DNA of 62,128 nt from Synechococcus sp. AG-679-A04 (GCA_003210775.1 QCUI01000006.1:1-62128); one strand, 5' to 3'; counted from the stretch's first letter, positions 1 to 10,680 are shown. Program-made: numbers and translations. Notes: a model not told the origin generated them from the sequence alone.

Positions 1-1
1 A

Positions 2-1228
2 AGCCTGGAACTCCCCGCATACAGCAAAAAGGAGAACTGGGGAGCGGCAGAAACGCTCTATCAGCTGGTGCGCAATCTGCTGAAACCGCAGGTTCCTGAT
101 CAAACGAACCATGACCCCAGGGCCTGGATGGCCATCGGCCGTCGGCCTCGGGTGAATCTGATCGGTCCATCCCTGCTGGGATTTCGATGCCGTGATGACG
201 TGCTCGAAATACAGAGACTGCTCACCCTGCACGGCATCGATGTTGGAGTGGTCGCTCCGCTTGGAGCGGATGTCAGTGATATCCAGCGAATCCCGCAGGC
301 AGATCTGAATGTTTGCCTGTATCCGGAGATCGCCGAATCCAGCTGCAGCTGGCTTGAGCGAAGCTTCGGAATACCGTTCACTCGCACGGTGCCAATCGGC
401 GTCGGTGCCACCCACGACTTCCTGGTGGAGCTGCACACACTGCTGGGCATGGATCCACCCACGAAGGAGGAGGGATATCGCTGTTCAAGGCTGCCCTGGT
501 ATTCGGAATCCGTGGACTCCACTTATCTCACAGGTAAGCGGGTGTTCATCTTTGGCGACGGCTGCCATGCCCTAGCGGCAGCGCGCATCTGCAGCGAAGA
601 GCTCGGATTCAAAGTGGTTGGTCTTGGCACCTACAGCCGTGAAATGGCGCGACCGGTTCGTGCAGCCGCCAAGGAACTCGGCCTCGACGCACTGATCAGC
701 GATGACTATCTGGAAGTGGAGGCAGCCATGGCCGATGCCGTGCCCGAGCTGGTGCTTGGAACCCAGATGGAACGGCACAGCGCCAAGCGTCTAGGAATCC
801 CTTGCGCCGTAATCAGCACACCGATGCATGTTCAGGACGTCCCAGCGCGCAATAGCCCGCAGATGGGATGGGAGGGCGCCAATGTGATTTTCGACGCCTG
901 GGTGCATCCGCTGATGATGGGGCTTGAGGAACATCTGATCGGCATGTTCCGCCATGACTTTGAGTTTGTGGACGGACATCAAAGCCACCTGGGTCATCGC
1001 GGCGGTACAGAGCAAACCACCGAAGGGCACAGCCAATCCACCGTGGTCATCAGCGCTGAAGAACAAGGCCCGGTATGGACTGCCGACGGCGAAGCAGAAC
1101 TGAAAAAAATTCCCTTCTTTGTGCGTGGCAAGGTGCGCAGAAACACCGAAACCTATGCACGGCAGGAGGGCCGCTTGGAGATCAGTAGCGAAACTCTCTA
1201 TGACGCAAAAGCCCACTACAAGGCATGA
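2..1228 (+). CDS. chlB: Light-independent protochlorophyllide reductase subunit B (5' end outside window)
   Basis: ChlB pairs with ChlN to form the catalytic, nitrogenase MoFe-like half of dark-operative protochlorophyllide reductase, which reduces ring D of protochlorophyllide without light. The reading frame is already open at the first base ([17 protein letters not shown]...), so the start lies upstream; the visible part is 408 residues, and I estimate about 115 N-terminal residues are missing against the usual length. The C-terminal end carries the short conserved ChlB tail, with [16 protein letters not shown] just before the stop. The next gene on the same strand is chlL, which encodes the electron-donating subunit, so two of the three DPOR subunits are seen here. 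Identification is secure from the conserved sequence; only the 5' truncation by the window edge is unusual. Confidence 0.97.
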   Translation, partial: SLELPAYSKKENWGAAETLYQLVRNLLKPQVPDQTNHDPRAWMAIGRRPRVNLIGPSLLGFRCRDDVLEIQRLLTLHGIDVGVVAPLGADVSDIQRIPQADLNVCLYPEIAESSCSWLERSFGIPFTRTVPIGVGATHDFLVELHTLLGMDPPTKEEGYRCSRLPWYSESVDSTYLTGKRVFIFGDGCHALAAARICSEELGFKVVGLGTYSREMARPVRAAAKELGLDALISDDYLEVEAAMADAVPELVLGTQMERHSAKRLGIPCAVISTPMHVQDVPARNSPQMGWEGANVIFDAWVHPLMMGLEEHLIGMFRHDFEFVDGHQSHLGHRGGTEQTTEGHSQSTVVISAEEQGPVWTADGEAELKKIPFFVRGKVRRNTETYARQEGRLEISSETLYDAKAHYKA

Positions 1229-1357
1229 GCAAATTCACTCATTTCTTTTCATCAATTCGAAAAAAAATACAATGCTCAAGCAACTCTGAAACGAAGGATC
1301 TTTTATTACTTGGTGCATATCAGCCGAGGTGCATGTGTTGCTGTTGAATGAGAATGA

Positions 1358-2269
<912 letters not shown>

Positions 2270-2272
2270 GCC

Positions 2273-3256
<984 letters not shown>

Positions 3257-3338
3257 TCAGTCTGCCGCTCAGTCCATACGCACAATGACCTCCGGTCACG
3301 AATCTCAGCCAGCAGTCGTCAGCGCAGAGACCAGATCC

Positions 3339-3680
3339 TCAGCGCCAAATCACCCGTAAACGGTTTGGAGCAATCCATTGCTCCTGCTCATCCATCAGGC
3401 GTTCGTCACCACCGAGGGTGAACAGAGTGTCAAATCGATGTTGCAGGCCTTGCAACTTGGTGGCTTCGACATCCACCACAGCAGCCAACTCTCCATGTCG
3501 GTCAAGCCGCTCCTGATAGGCCATCGACAAGCGCACAACACTAACCAAGCCCAAAAAAATCAGACCACCCTTAACAGCCAGCGCCAGGGCGCTGCACAAC
3601 AGTTCCCTCCGATCGTTCTGCTGCTGCAGCAAGGCCGCCAGAGAGGCGGCATCAGGTGCTGAAGAAACGGCTTTCCGCAT
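3339..3680 (-). CDS. Conserved hypothetical one-TM protein with coiled coil
   Basis: I do not recognise a named family. The 113-residue protein has a short N-terminal cytoplasmic part and one hydrophobic segment at about residues 28-50. A helical, probably coiled-coil stretch follows (about 52-90), then a distinctive tail, EQWIAPNRLRVIWR. This short-N-terminus/one-TM/coiled-coil layout resembles divisome proteins of the FtsL/FtsB type. A better positional FtsL candidate lies next to ftsI at 38 kb, so the resemblance is only topological. It lies between por and psaM on the same strand, and all three could be co-transcribed. I am fairly sure it is a real gene; its role is unknown. Confidence 0.75.
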   Translation of the reverse strand: MRKAVSSAPDAASLAALLQQQNDRRELLCSALALAVKGGLIFLGLVSVVRLSMAYQERLDRHGELAAVVDVEATKLQGLQHRFDTLFTLGGDERLMDEQEQWIAPNRLRVIWR

Positions 3681-3729
3681 GACCGCTTGTAACGCGGCGA
3701 ACCGTTCGTGCCAAGAGGCCCCGTAAAGC

Positions 3730-3834
3730 TCAGGCGCGGTAGAGGCTCACGCAAAGACGGATCGCGAGGACACCGGCGTGAGCAGCCACCACGAGAGCGA
3801 TGAAGATTTCTGCCTGGGTAAGGGTGCTGACCAT
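3730..3834 (-). CDS. psaM: Photosystem I reaction centre subunit XII (PsaM)
   Basis: This is a 34-codon gene, short enough to be missed by ordinary gene calling. The product begins MVSTLTQAEIFIALVVAAH and ends RLCVSLYRA. It is a single transmembrane helix with the PsaM pattern: a short polar N terminus, a central IALVVAAHAGVLAIRL helix and a -LY- ending. PsaM is a small membrane-spanning subunit of photosystem I that helps stabilise trimers and bound pigments. The ATG is at 3834 and the TGA at 3732-3730. It lies upstream of the one-TM hypothetical gene and por on the same strand, so a photosynthesis-related transcript is plausible. Identification rests on length, helix pattern and neighbourhood. 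Confidence 0.85.
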   Translation of the reverse strand: MVSTLTQAEIFIALVVAAHAGVLAIRLCVSLYRA

Positions 3835-3913
3835 GACGGAAGCTTGAAACCTTTGCATTCTTTCCTGCGCAGGCCTCGGGGCGCCATCATTCGCAAAGGC
3901 CTGTCACACCCAC

Positions 3914-4414
3914 ATGGAAGCCTTGAGTCCTGACTCCCTGGTGACGATCGACGCAAAGGCGATCAGGACACTGAGTCTGCAGGCTCTTTCAGCCTGGATG
4001 GAACGCCCTCTTCAGGACCTGCTCGATGCCGGTGCAGTCCTGGAATTGCGCTATGAGTGGCCCCGTGAGGTGGATGATCCAAGAGAACTGAGCGAATGTC
4101 CCGAGCCTCGGCTGTGGGCCCTGCGTGCAGACGCCCGCTACCCCTGGCTACCCCTGTTGCTGGATCGAACCGGCGGAAGCCTGGCTCAGCATGTGGCGAT
4201 GCTGGTTCCGCACAATTTCAGCCCCAGTGAAGGCATCCGTTTCGACCCTCAGGCCCTGGAGTTATGGATCACCCATCGCCTGATGCTGCTGAACCAGCTG
4301 GGCAGCTCTTCGGACGTTTCCGGAGGTCAGCGCGGCAACCTCAGCCTGATGGCAGCCAGTCTTGGTTTCGAGCTGGATGGTGGCTTCTGGGAGCTGCTCG
4401 ATCAGTCACCATGA
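3914..4414 (+). CDS. crr6: CRR6-type NDH-1 (NdhI) maturation factor
   Basis: This 166-residue protein matches the DUF1817/CRR6 family. In plants and cyanobacteria members help mature the NdhI subunit and so assemble the photosynthetic NDH-1 complex. Diagnostic stretches include YEWPREVDDPRELSE (about residues 47-62), LWALRADARYPWLPLLLD and MLVPHNFSPSEGIRFDPQAL. No catalytic motif is expected. The ATG start at 3914 fits the family length. The stop overlaps the next gene in an ATGA, so the two are probably translationally coupled although their functions look unrelated. The family call is from recognised sequence; the NdhI role is established for homologues, not shown here. Confidence 0.85.
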   Translation: MEALSPDSLVTIDAKAIRTLSLQALSAWMERPLQDLLDAGAVLELRYEWPREVDDPRELSECPEPRLWALRADARYPWLPLLLDRTGGSLAQHVAMLVPHNFSPSEGIRFDPQALELWITHRLMLLNQLGSSSDVSGGQRGNLSLMAASLGFELDGGFWELLDQSP

Positions 4415-4998
4415 AACAACACATGCGGAACTTGGCAGGATTGCCCCTGCTGATATTGAGCCTGTGCTCGGGGAGCTGCGGATCCGAAGCGCAACTCATT
4501 TCGTCTGGTCATCACCCTGAACCAGCACCACAACAAGCTGTTCCGAAACCAGTGCCACCGGGCCAGGCTGGGCCGAGCCAAGAGTTGCTGGCTCGCCTGC
4601 AGGGAAAGACACTTCAACTCAGGGCCCAGCTCACAGACTTTCAACGAATGGACGGACAACGCCAGTGGCTACTGGAACTGCACCAGGGCAGAACGGTGCT
4701 GGCCAGCTGGCCCGCGGTAAGCGGGACCCCCAGCAGCCAGGGCCTTGATCGACGCTGGTCTCCAGGAAACGGATCGCCTCTGCCGCAGGGTGATTACACC
4801 CTGGGTCCCCCGGAACCCTGGGGCAACGACATCTGGATGACGCTTTCTCCCCGTTTTGACACCAGCCGCAGTGGACTGGGGATTCACCACTGCAATCCCG
4901 GCAGCGGCTGCCTCTGCCTGCCGGATCGTTCTTCGCTGCTGGCTCTAACGGCCTGGATGCAGGAGTTCAATCTCAAGCGGCTCAGGGTTTTGAACTGA
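4411..4998 (+). CDS. L,D-transpeptidase-like (YkuD fold) lipoprotein
   Basis: The 195-residue product starts with a hydrophobic signal (LLILSLCSGSCGSE) carrying possible lipobox cysteines, so it is probably exported and perhaps lipid-anchored. A Pro-rich linker follows to about residue 50. The C-terminal half resembles the YkuD catalytic domain: a conserved SGTPSSQ strand, PLPQGDYTLGPP, and GLGIHHCNPGSGCLCLPD, which parallels the family H...S-x-GC-[IV]-R signature. YkuD enzymes cross-link peptidoglycan through a cysteine. The arginine normally after GC[IV] is replaced here by Cys, and the His-to-Cys spacing is short, so activity is uncertain. The start codon overlaps the crr6 stop. Confidence 0.65.
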   Translation: MKQHMRNLAGLPLLILSLCSGSCGSEAQLISSGHHPEPAPQQAVPKPVPPGQAGPSQELLARLQGKTLQLRAQLTDFQRMDGQRQWLLELHQGRTVLASWPAVSGTPSSQGLDRRWSPGNGSPLPQGDYTLGPPEPWGNDIWMTLSPRFDTSRSGLGIHHCNPGSGCLCLPDRSSLLALTAWMQEFNLKRLRVLN

Positions 4999-5008
4999 TC
5001 CCCGAGGG

Positions 5009-5788
5009 TCAACCCAACTGCAACGCCAAATGAACAGCCCTTCTGCCGCTGTCGACCGCCAGCAACAGCGACAGCACTCTGAGCAGCCAGGCGAGTGTTC
5101 CTGTATTGACCCGATCCAACCGAGCCGCCGTCCACTGAGCTGCGAACGCAGCAACTGCACCGAGAACGAGACCCAGCATCCACTGACCGCGTCCTTCATG
5201 CAGAAACTGCAGTGAAGCGGCACTGGCTGAGCAGGCCACCGCCAGGGTGCTGAGACGAATCGCCTGACGAATCGGCACCGACAGGCCGTTCACCATTAAG
5301 GGAACCATCAAAAGACCACCGCCAAGACCGAGCATCCCCCCCGCGAGGCCAGCAACACCTCCAACGGCCGTGAGACCTTTCAATGGCAGAGACTGATCAG
5401 ATTCAGTTTGCTGATCACTGCGATCACCACGAATCGTGAGCGCCAGCAGGAGATAAAGCAATGCCTGAAGCGTCAGCAGCTGCCAACCAGCAGCGAGTCG
5501 ACCAAGACGGCTAAACACTAGAGCGGTGGCGAAGGCCGACAGACCAATTGCCAGACCAGGCCTGAGCTGAAGCGTGCGTGCACGCCAATGGGTGTAACTT
5601 CCGCCGATCGCCGTGGGCACGATGGCAAACGTGCTCGTCGCCAGAGCTTGGTGGGGGCTGAGGCCCATCCAGAGCAGAAGAGGCGCGAAGATCAGACCAC
5701 CACCGATTCCCAGCAGACCGGCCAAAGCTCCCGCCAGGAGCCCCAGTGGCACGGCCAGCAGCACCTCCGCCAATGTCATCGCCGCCAT
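5009..5788 (-). CDS. TauE/SafE (TSUP) family membrane permease
   Basis: This polytopic membrane protein of about 259 residues has the twin-repeat layout of the TSUP family, which exports or imports sulfite, sulfonates and related small anions. The first half contains LLAGALAGLLGIGGGLIFAPLL and the second repeats the motif as GLAGGMLGLGGGLLMVPLMV; these paired glycine-rich loops are the family hallmark. About eight hydrophobic segments are visible. Two close ATGs (5788 and 5779) are possible starts. Both lie within the first codons of the divergent ligase gene at 5787, so the two genes overlap head to head. The substrate cannot be told from sequence. It ends 10 nt past the convergent lipoprotein gene. 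Confidence 0.85.
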   Translation of the reverse strand: MAAMTLAEVLLAVPLGLLAGALAGLLGIGGGLIFAPLLLWMGLSPHQALATSTFAIVPTAIGGSYTHWRARTLQLRPGLAIGLSAFATALVFSRLGRLAAGWQLLTLQALLYLLLALTIRGDRSDQQTESDQSLPLKGLTAVGGVAGLAGGMLGLGGGLLMVPLMVNGLSVPIRQAIRLSTLAVACSASAASLQFLHEGRGQWMLGLVLGAVAAFAAQWTAARLDRVNTGTLAWLLRVLSLLLAVDSGRRAVHLALQLG

Positions 5789-6560
5789 GACGCTGCCAAC
5801 ATCCTGCCGGTCCGAGCACTCACGCCAGGGTCGCCTGCTGCCCAATCTCACGCTCAACGGCGCCGAGCAGATGGCCTTGGATGCCCTGCTACTTAAAAAG
5901 TGTTGGACAAAGGAGCAAAACCAACCGATCTTGCGCTTCTACAGCTGGAACAGGCCATCACTCTCGCTGGGCCGGAATCAACAGGAGATTCCAGACCCTT
6001 GGAGAAGCCTCTCCAGGGCAGGTGAGCTGGATCTCCTGCGCCGCCCCAGTGGTGGCGGCGCCGTGCTCCACGCCGGAGGTCTGACCTATGCACTGGTATG
6101 GCCTGAAGCACCTCGACAGAAACGGGAGGCCTACTTGCAGGTGAACCGATGGATCACCGCAGGCTTCGCAACACTGGGCGTCAGTCTCAATCCCGGCGAG
6201 GCACCTGCACAGGCCGGCGCCAGCAACTGCTTCGCTCGTTCCACAGCGGCCGACCTTGTCGATAGACAAGGCACCAAACGGATTGGCAGTGCTCAGTTCT
6301 GGCAGCACGGCCATCTTCTCCAGCACGGCGAAATTCCCCTAACCCCCCCGGCTGATCTCTGGCATTCAGTGTTCGGAACCGACCCACCGCAATGGACGCC
6401 GACAGCGCCCGACGTTTCAGCAGTCAAAAGGGCGCTGATTTCCAGTTTCGGCACAGGGCTGTCGAATCTCGCCTGGATTGATCAGCCCCTCAGCTCCGAG
6501 GAACGCACCTCGATGCAGCAAGAGGCTGAGCGTTACCGGCTGGGCGCTTCAGCGCTTTGA
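5787..6560 (+). CDS. Lipoate/biotin protein ligase family protein (LplA-like)
   Basis: The 257-residue protein belongs to the BPL/LplA/LipB fold, which attaches lipoate, octanoate or biotin to carrier domains. Supporting motifs are NLTLNGAEQMALDALLL near the N terminus, FYSWNRPSLSLGRNQ, and RRPSGGGAVLHAGGLTYALV, the conserved RR.(S/T)GGG.V.H.G substrate loop. GTKRIGSAQ follows, with the family lysine K in the usual place. Which acyl group it uses is not clear. I chose the ATG at 5787, which makes the ligase and the divergent TauE gene start almost on top of each other. The 3' end overlaps the end of the convergent protease gene by 28 nt. Confidence 0.85.
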   Translation: MTLPTSCRSEHSRQGRLLPNLTLNGAEQMALDALLLKKCWTKEQNQPILRFYSWNRPSLSLGRNQQEIPDPWRSLSRAGELDLLRRPSGGGAVLHAGGLTYALVWPEAPRQKREAYLQVNRWITAGFATLGVSLNPGEAPAQAGASNCFARSTAADLVDRQGTKRIGSAQFWQHGHLLQHGEIPLTPPADLWHSVFGTDPPQWTPTAPDVSAVKRALISSFGTGLSNLAWIDQPLSSEERTSMQQEAERYRLGASAL

Positions 6561-7858
6561 TCATCCAGAAGACCTGAAGCACTCATGCTCTTCACCAGCT
6601 GCGCAAGAGGCATTCCGAACGGATAGGTGTTGGCACGTCGTGCCGCCGTGAGCATGGCCTCCGGCAGTTTCACAGATAAACCCTTGAGAACGGCTTCGCC
6701 CAGATCAGAACGATCAAGGGTTCCGTCGGGCAGACCGGCAGGGCCTAGCACCAGCAGACGACCCTGCTCAGTGTCCTCCAAGGCAAGAACAGCCTTCCAG
6801 AGGGGTGCGGACTGCTGGATCGAAGGCAGGCGATCGAGCGGCTGAAGATGATCGGCGATGGTCTGGCGATCCCATTGTTGAACAGGGAGGTCCTTGAGGG
6901 GCTGATCAGTGATGAAGCCAATCCATCGACCGCTTCGGCAAACGAGCACCCAGTCCGGAATGCAAGGATCGTCGCTGTCAACGGCCCCCAGACGCAGCTT
7001 GCTGAGACTGCGCAGAGTCTGATCCGCCTCCACCACGCGGAATCGTCGGGAGGTGGCCGGTCCAACGGTTTCCCGCTTCAGCACCTGCTGCAGAGCCAGG
7101 GTCTGGGTCTGACTGCGGGAGGCGCTCATTCCGAACCAGCCGAGAAGCACCAGCCACAGCCCGGCGAATCCACCGCCCCTGAGCACAATCCAGAAACCGA
7201 TCATCACAGCGAGGAGTGACAGGAACCGACCGCTGGCGGTCGCCACCTGAATTCCCCGACGTTGACTACCGGTCCATTGCCAGACAATTGATTTGAGAAT
7301 CAAGCCACCATCAAGCGGCAATCCCGGCAGCAAGTTGAACAGCGCCAGCACCAGGTTGAGCCATCCCAGCTGAGCAACCAGATTTCCCAGCAAAGGGCTG
7401 ACATGTTCAGCGGAATGAACACTGAACAAAAGCACAGCTCCAAGAATCAGACTGACCGCTGGCCCTGCTGCAGCCACCCGCAGCGAGCCCATCGCCGTGG
7501 AGCATTCCCGTTCCACCCGAGCGACACCGCCCATGAGAAACAACGTGATGCTGCTCACCTTCACGCCCTCGCGCAGTGCCACAAAGGAATGGCCAAGCTC
7601 ATGCAGCAGCACAGACACGAACAGCAACAGCGCAGTGAGAAGCCCCATCGACCAACTGATCCAGACATCACCAGCCGCCGCAGGCAGCTTGGCGACCTGC
7701 TGCTGAAAAGCCATGGTGAACAGCACCAGAACAATGAACCAACTGGGATGGACCCTCAGAGGGATCCCGCCGATTCGCATCAGTTGCCAGCCATCACCCA
7801 AATGCTTTTCCGGCGGGCTGGCCGGCAGTGTTGACTCAATCCTAGAAAGGACCTCCAA
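6533..7858 (-). CDS. M50 (site-2 protease) family intramembrane metallopeptidase with CBS-like C-terminal part
   Basis: Site-2 proteases cut membrane-anchored regulators inside the bilayer. The protein has the zinc motif HELGHS in a hydrophobic helix, a second metal motif in LLPGLPLDGGLIL, and several further membrane segments. A soluble C-terminal part (about the last 170 residues) contains DWVLVCRSGRWIGFITDQPL and resembles a CBS pair, as in the cyanobacterial M50-CBS subfamily. The start is uncertain. A TTG at 7858 gives 441 residues and an ATG at 7780 gives 415 and begins MRIGGIPLRVHPSW, the conserved N-terminal segment. The longer frame upstream would run into trpF on the other strand, so I excluded it. 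Confidence 0.88.
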   Translation of the reverse strand: MEVLSRIESTLPASPPEKHLGDGWQLMRIGGIPLRVHPSWFIVLVLFTMAFQQQVAKLPAAAGDVWISWSMGLLTALLLFVSVLLHELGHSFVALREGVKVSSITLFLMGGVARVERECSTAMGSLRVAAAGPAVSLILGAVLLFSVHSAEHVSPLLGNLVAQLGWLNLVLALFNLLPGLPLDGGLILKSIVWQWTGSQRRGIQVATASGRFLSLLAVMIGFWIVLRGGGFAGLWLVLLGWFGMSASRSQTQTLALQQVLKRETVGPATSRRFRVVEADQTLRSLSKLRLGAVDSDDPCIPDWVLVCRSGRWIGFITDQPLKDLPVQQWDRQTIADHLQPLDRLPSIQQSAPLWKAVLALEDTEQGRLLVLGPAGLPDGTLDRSDLGEAVLKGLSVKLPEAMLTAARRANTYPFGMPLAQLVKSMSASGLLDDQSAEAPSR

Positions 7859-7870
7859 CGCTGCTTCACC

Positions 7871-8554
7871 ATGGTCGATCAGGGCCTGTCCCTCAAGATC
7901 TGCGGCCTCACCGACTGCAACCAGGCCTGTGAGATCGCCGCCATGGGAGTGCATGCGATTGGCGTGATCGGAGTGCCAGATACTCCGCGTTTCGTGGAGC
8001 CGAATCAGCGCAGGGCAATCTTCCAGAGACTGACCCAGGAGCATCCTGTGCTGAAGCGGGTCTGGGTTGTGGCAGACCCCAGCGATGAACAGCTGGCATC
8101 GTCATTGTCTGGCGAGGGACAGCCCTCGGTGGTGCAGCTGCACGGGGAGGAATCGCCGCAGCGATGTGCCGAGCTGCGCCGGCTGTATCCCGGCACTAAA
8201 TGGTGGAAAGCGCTACGTCTGCGTGAAGAAGCGGATCTCAATGACGTCGACGCTTATGGCGCCAGCGTGGATGCCCTGCTACTGGACGCCTGGAGTCCGA
8301 AGCAGTTGGGAGGGACGGGGCATCGCCTCGATCCTGCCTGGCTTGAGCGGCTGGAGACACGGATCTGCAGTGATCTTCCCTGGTGGCTTGCTGGAGGGAT
8401 CAGCGCTGAGTGGGTCCCAACACTGGTGCATCAAGTAAGCCCTTTTGGACTGGATGCATCAAGCCGCCTGGAGCACAGTCCAGGAGTGAAGGATCTACGT
8501 CGTGTCGAAGCACTCGTTGAGGCAGTCAGAGTCAATTCCGACATCCGGGGATAG
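7871..8554 (+). CDS. trpF: Phosphoribosylanthranilate isomerase
   Basis: TrpF converts phosphoribosylanthranilate to the carboxyphenylamino deoxyribulose phosphate intermediate of tryptophan synthesis. The 227-residue TIM-barrel protein has the catalytic cysteine in LKICGLTDCNQA near residue 11. It also has the VQLHGEE strand, the DAWSPKQLGGTGHRLDP segment carrying the conserved aspartate and phosphate-binding glycines, and LAGGIS and GLDASSRLE at the C terminus. No other trp gene is nearby, which is usual because trp genes are scattered in cyanobacteria. It is divergent from the M50 protease gene, with only about 12 nt between the proposed starts. Confidence 0.95.
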   Translation: MVDQGLSLKICGLTDCNQACEIAAMGVHAIGVIGVPDTPRFVEPNQRRAIFQRLTQEHPVLKRVWVVADPSDEQLASSLSGEGQPSVVQLHGEESPQRCAELRRLYPGTKWWKALRLREEADLNDVDAYGASVDALLLDAWSPKQLGGTGHRLDPAWLERLETRICSDLPWWLAGGISAEWVPTLVHQVSPFGLDASSRLEHSPGVKDLRRVEALVEAVRVNSDIRG

Positions 8555-8579
8555 GTTGAATTACCCCTCAACAGCACCC

Positions 8580-9071
8580 ATGTTCCGGGCCACGTCACTT
8601 TGCCTCACCCTGATGGCGGCAGTCCCTTTCGGGGCCTTAGCCCAGGGCATGCTGCCGGGATGCCGACTGGAGAATGGCAGTCTTCAATGTGTGCCTGGCC
8701 TGACAGCCAGCCCTGAGAAGCAGATTCAGGTGCTTGATGGACAGATCGATCAGGGGCTTCAGCAGGAAGGACATCTCCAGCAGGCGATCCAAGGACTGCA
8801 ACGCTTTGTGCTGGTAGGAGAGGCCAGGGAAGGTGCGCTGCTGAAAGCGGAGCTGCAACTCCAGGGAGCGGACGTGAACGAACTGGATGTCCACTGGTAC
8901 CGCCGCAGTGGACAAGGCAACTGGACTCTGGTGGAATCCGGCTCCGGCCACATCTATCGGGTCGGTCCTCAGGACCGAGAAGACATATTGATGGCTGTGC
9001 TGGTGGTACGCGGCCGTGACGGCAAGGTTCAACGAATCAGCAGCAATGTGATTGGCCCAATCAGAAACTGA
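8580..9071 (+). CDS. Secreted hypothetical protein
   Basis: The 163-residue protein begins with a clear Sec signal peptide (MFRATSLCLTLMAAVPFGALAQ, cleavage expected after AQ near residue 22). The mature part has two cysteines close together near its N terminus (PGCRLENGSLQCVPG), a helical Gln-rich stretch (about residues 50-85) and a C-terminal beta-rich domain ending SSNVIGPIRN. I do not recognise a family. The ATG at 8580 was chosen because it puts the signal peptide at the very N terminus; it lies 25 nt after trpF, so both may be on one transcript. The product is probably periplasmic. Confidence 0.75.
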   Translation: MFRATSLCLTLMAAVPFGALAQGMLPGCRLENGSLQCVPGLTASPEKQIQVLDGQIDQGLQQEGHLQQAIQGLQRFVLVGEAREGALLKAELQLQGADVNELDVHWYRRSGQGNWTLVESGSGHIYRVGPQDREDILMAVLVVRGRDGKVQRISSNVIGPIRN

Positions 9072-9124
9072 TTGGGATCGATCATTCTCAGCAGAAAATT
9101 CAGCTCACCAAAGACGTCTGACGA

Positions 9125-9904
9125 CTAATTCATGAAAGCCTGCTGCTGACGAACAAGTTCGAAAAACTCCTGCTTAAGGCTTGCGTCATGGCGGAAGTCA
9201 CCCCTGACCACCGAATTCACCATGCTGCATTGCGGCTCTTTGACGCCTCTGAGCTTCATGCAGTAATGCTCAGCCTTGATAATAATCCCCAGGCCCTGAG
9301 GCTCACAGAGTTTTTCGATTTCATCTGCGAGGATCATCACTGCCTCCTCCTGAATGTGAGGCCTTGAAAACACCCAGTCCGCTACACGACTGAATTTAGA
9401 GAGTCCGATAACACGAGAGCCAGGCTTGATCCCAATCCAGACATTTCCAATGATGGGCACGAAATGATGAGAGCAGGCCGACCGAACAGTCATTGGTCCG
9501 ACGGTATATATCTCATCTAGTTTTTTCGCATTGGGAAAACTCGTGACCTTGGGCTGCTCGTGATACCGACCCTTGAACACTTCGTTGATGTACATCCGCG
9601 ATACACGCTCAGCCGTTTCGCGGGTGTTGTGATCGTTCTCCACGTCGATCACCAGTGTATGAAGCAGATCACGCACCCTGTCAGCAACTTCGACGCCAAG
9701 CTCTATCAGCTCCCCAGGCTTGATGTACTCAGAGATGTTGTCATTCGCCAGAAAGGATCCCCCATCGCTCTTAATCCTTTCGCGAATACGGGCAGATGCA
9801 GAGTTAAGGATATTGATATCTGTCTTGGATTTTTTAGACATTTTGGATTTGTTTCTGCCGGCATCCGAAAGCTCGCCGGACTGAACGGGGATCATTGAAG
9901 TCAT
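9125..9904 (-). CDS. folE: GTP cyclohydrolase I
   Basis: FolE opens GTP to form dihydroneopterin triphosphate, the first step to folate and pterins. The 259-residue protein shows the zinc site in SACSHHFVPIIG, followed by GLSKFSRVADWVFSRPHIQEE, the signature region of type I enzymes. The end carries HYCMKLRGVKEPQ with the second zinc cysteine and the C-terminal FRHDASLKQEFFELV. The first 45 residues or so are a polar extension before the conserved HANDNIS-like segment (FLANDNISEYI). The ATG at 9904 is the farthest upstream in frame. The gene is downstream of, and probably separate from, the short-chain dehydrogenase, with a 44-nt gap. Confidence 0.93.
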   Translation of the reverse strand: MTSMIPVQSGELSDAGRNKSKMSKKSKTDINILNSASARIRERIKSDGGSFLANDNISEYIKPGELIELGVEVADRVRDLLHTLVIDVENDHNTRETAERVSRMYINEVFKGRYHEQPKVTSFPNAKKLDEIYTVGPMTVRSACSHHFVPIIGNVWIGIKPGSRVIGLSKFSRVADWVFSRPHIQEEAVMILADEIEKLCEPQGLGIIIKAEHYCMKLRGVKEPQCSMVNSVVRGDFRHDASLKQEFFELVRQQQAFMN

Positions 9905-9948
9905 GTCAAACGTAGGGAAATGCTGCTGAGTAGCAATTAGTCAGTAAT

Positions 9949-10656
9949 TCAGAAGGCGCCAGTGGAAGGCATAAGCGTCATGTCCTCAATCACCTGGGTC
10001 GACGGTTGTTTCGCAAGATGAAGAAGTGCTCCAGCTGCTTGATCTAGAGGTATCATCGCACGCCGATCGAACGAGCTGCTCACGGTCGGAGAATCCCACA
10101 ACGATGAGTCCACAGAGCCAAGGGTGAGAGTGCAGGCTCTGATTCCGTTTTGGCGCTCTTCTTCGGCCAGACAGCTGGTGAAGCTTGCCAGAGCGGCTTT
10201 GGAAATACAGTATGCGCCCCAACCAGGAAAAGCGTTTCTGGCCGCATGGCTACTCACGTTGATCACTAATCCTCCCGCTGGCCGCATCGACGGGACAACA
10301 GCTGAACAGACCTGGAAAACGCTGGTGAGGTTGAGTTGAATCAGCCAGTTCCACCGATCCAGGGGCATTTCAAGCAACTCTCCGGTCCAGGCGGCCCCCG
10401 CGTTATTGATGAGAACTGAAGGTCGGAGTCCCTGACTCAGTAGAGATTCAATACCAGGACCAATGGCGGCGGAGTCGACCAGATCAATCGCTTGATAAAC
10501 AACTCGCACTCCAGAGGCACTCAATTCCGACTGAAGAGACTGGAGCGCAGCCTCACTGCGGGAAACGAGAAGCAAATCCCAGCCTGCTTCTGCGAAAGCG
10601 CTGGCAGCAGCATGACCTATTCCACGTGACGCGCCGGTGATCAGAACGGAAGGCAA
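9949..10656 (-). CDS. Short-chain dehydrogenase/reductase family oxidoreductase
   Basis: This 235-residue classical SDR has the cofactor motif TGASRGIG (residues 7-14), NNAG near residue 87, and the catalytic serine in INVSSHAA. The YxxxK motif appears as YCISK, about residues 155-159. The basic residue after the glycine motif and the SRSEAAL segment suggest NADP(H), but the substrate cannot be predicted. It starts 24 nt after the end of accA on the same strand, so it could be transcribed with the fatty-acid/alkane genes upstream. A role in lipid or pterin metabolism would be a guess from the neighbours (accA before, folE after). Confidence 0.85.
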   Translation of the reverse strand: MPSVLITGASRGIGHAAASAFAEAGWDLLLVSRSEAALQSLQSELSASGVRVVYQAIDLVDSAAIGPGIESLLSQGLRPSVLINNAGAAWTGELLEMPLDRWNWLIQLNLTSVFQVCSAVVPSMRPAGGLVINVSSHAARNAFPGWGAYCISKAALASFTSCLAEEERQNGIRACTLTLGSVDSSLWDSPTVSSSFDRRAMIPLDQAAGALLHLAKQPSTQVIEDMTLMPSTGAF

Positions 10657-10680
10657 GAAACACGTGCAATCAGCTTCACT

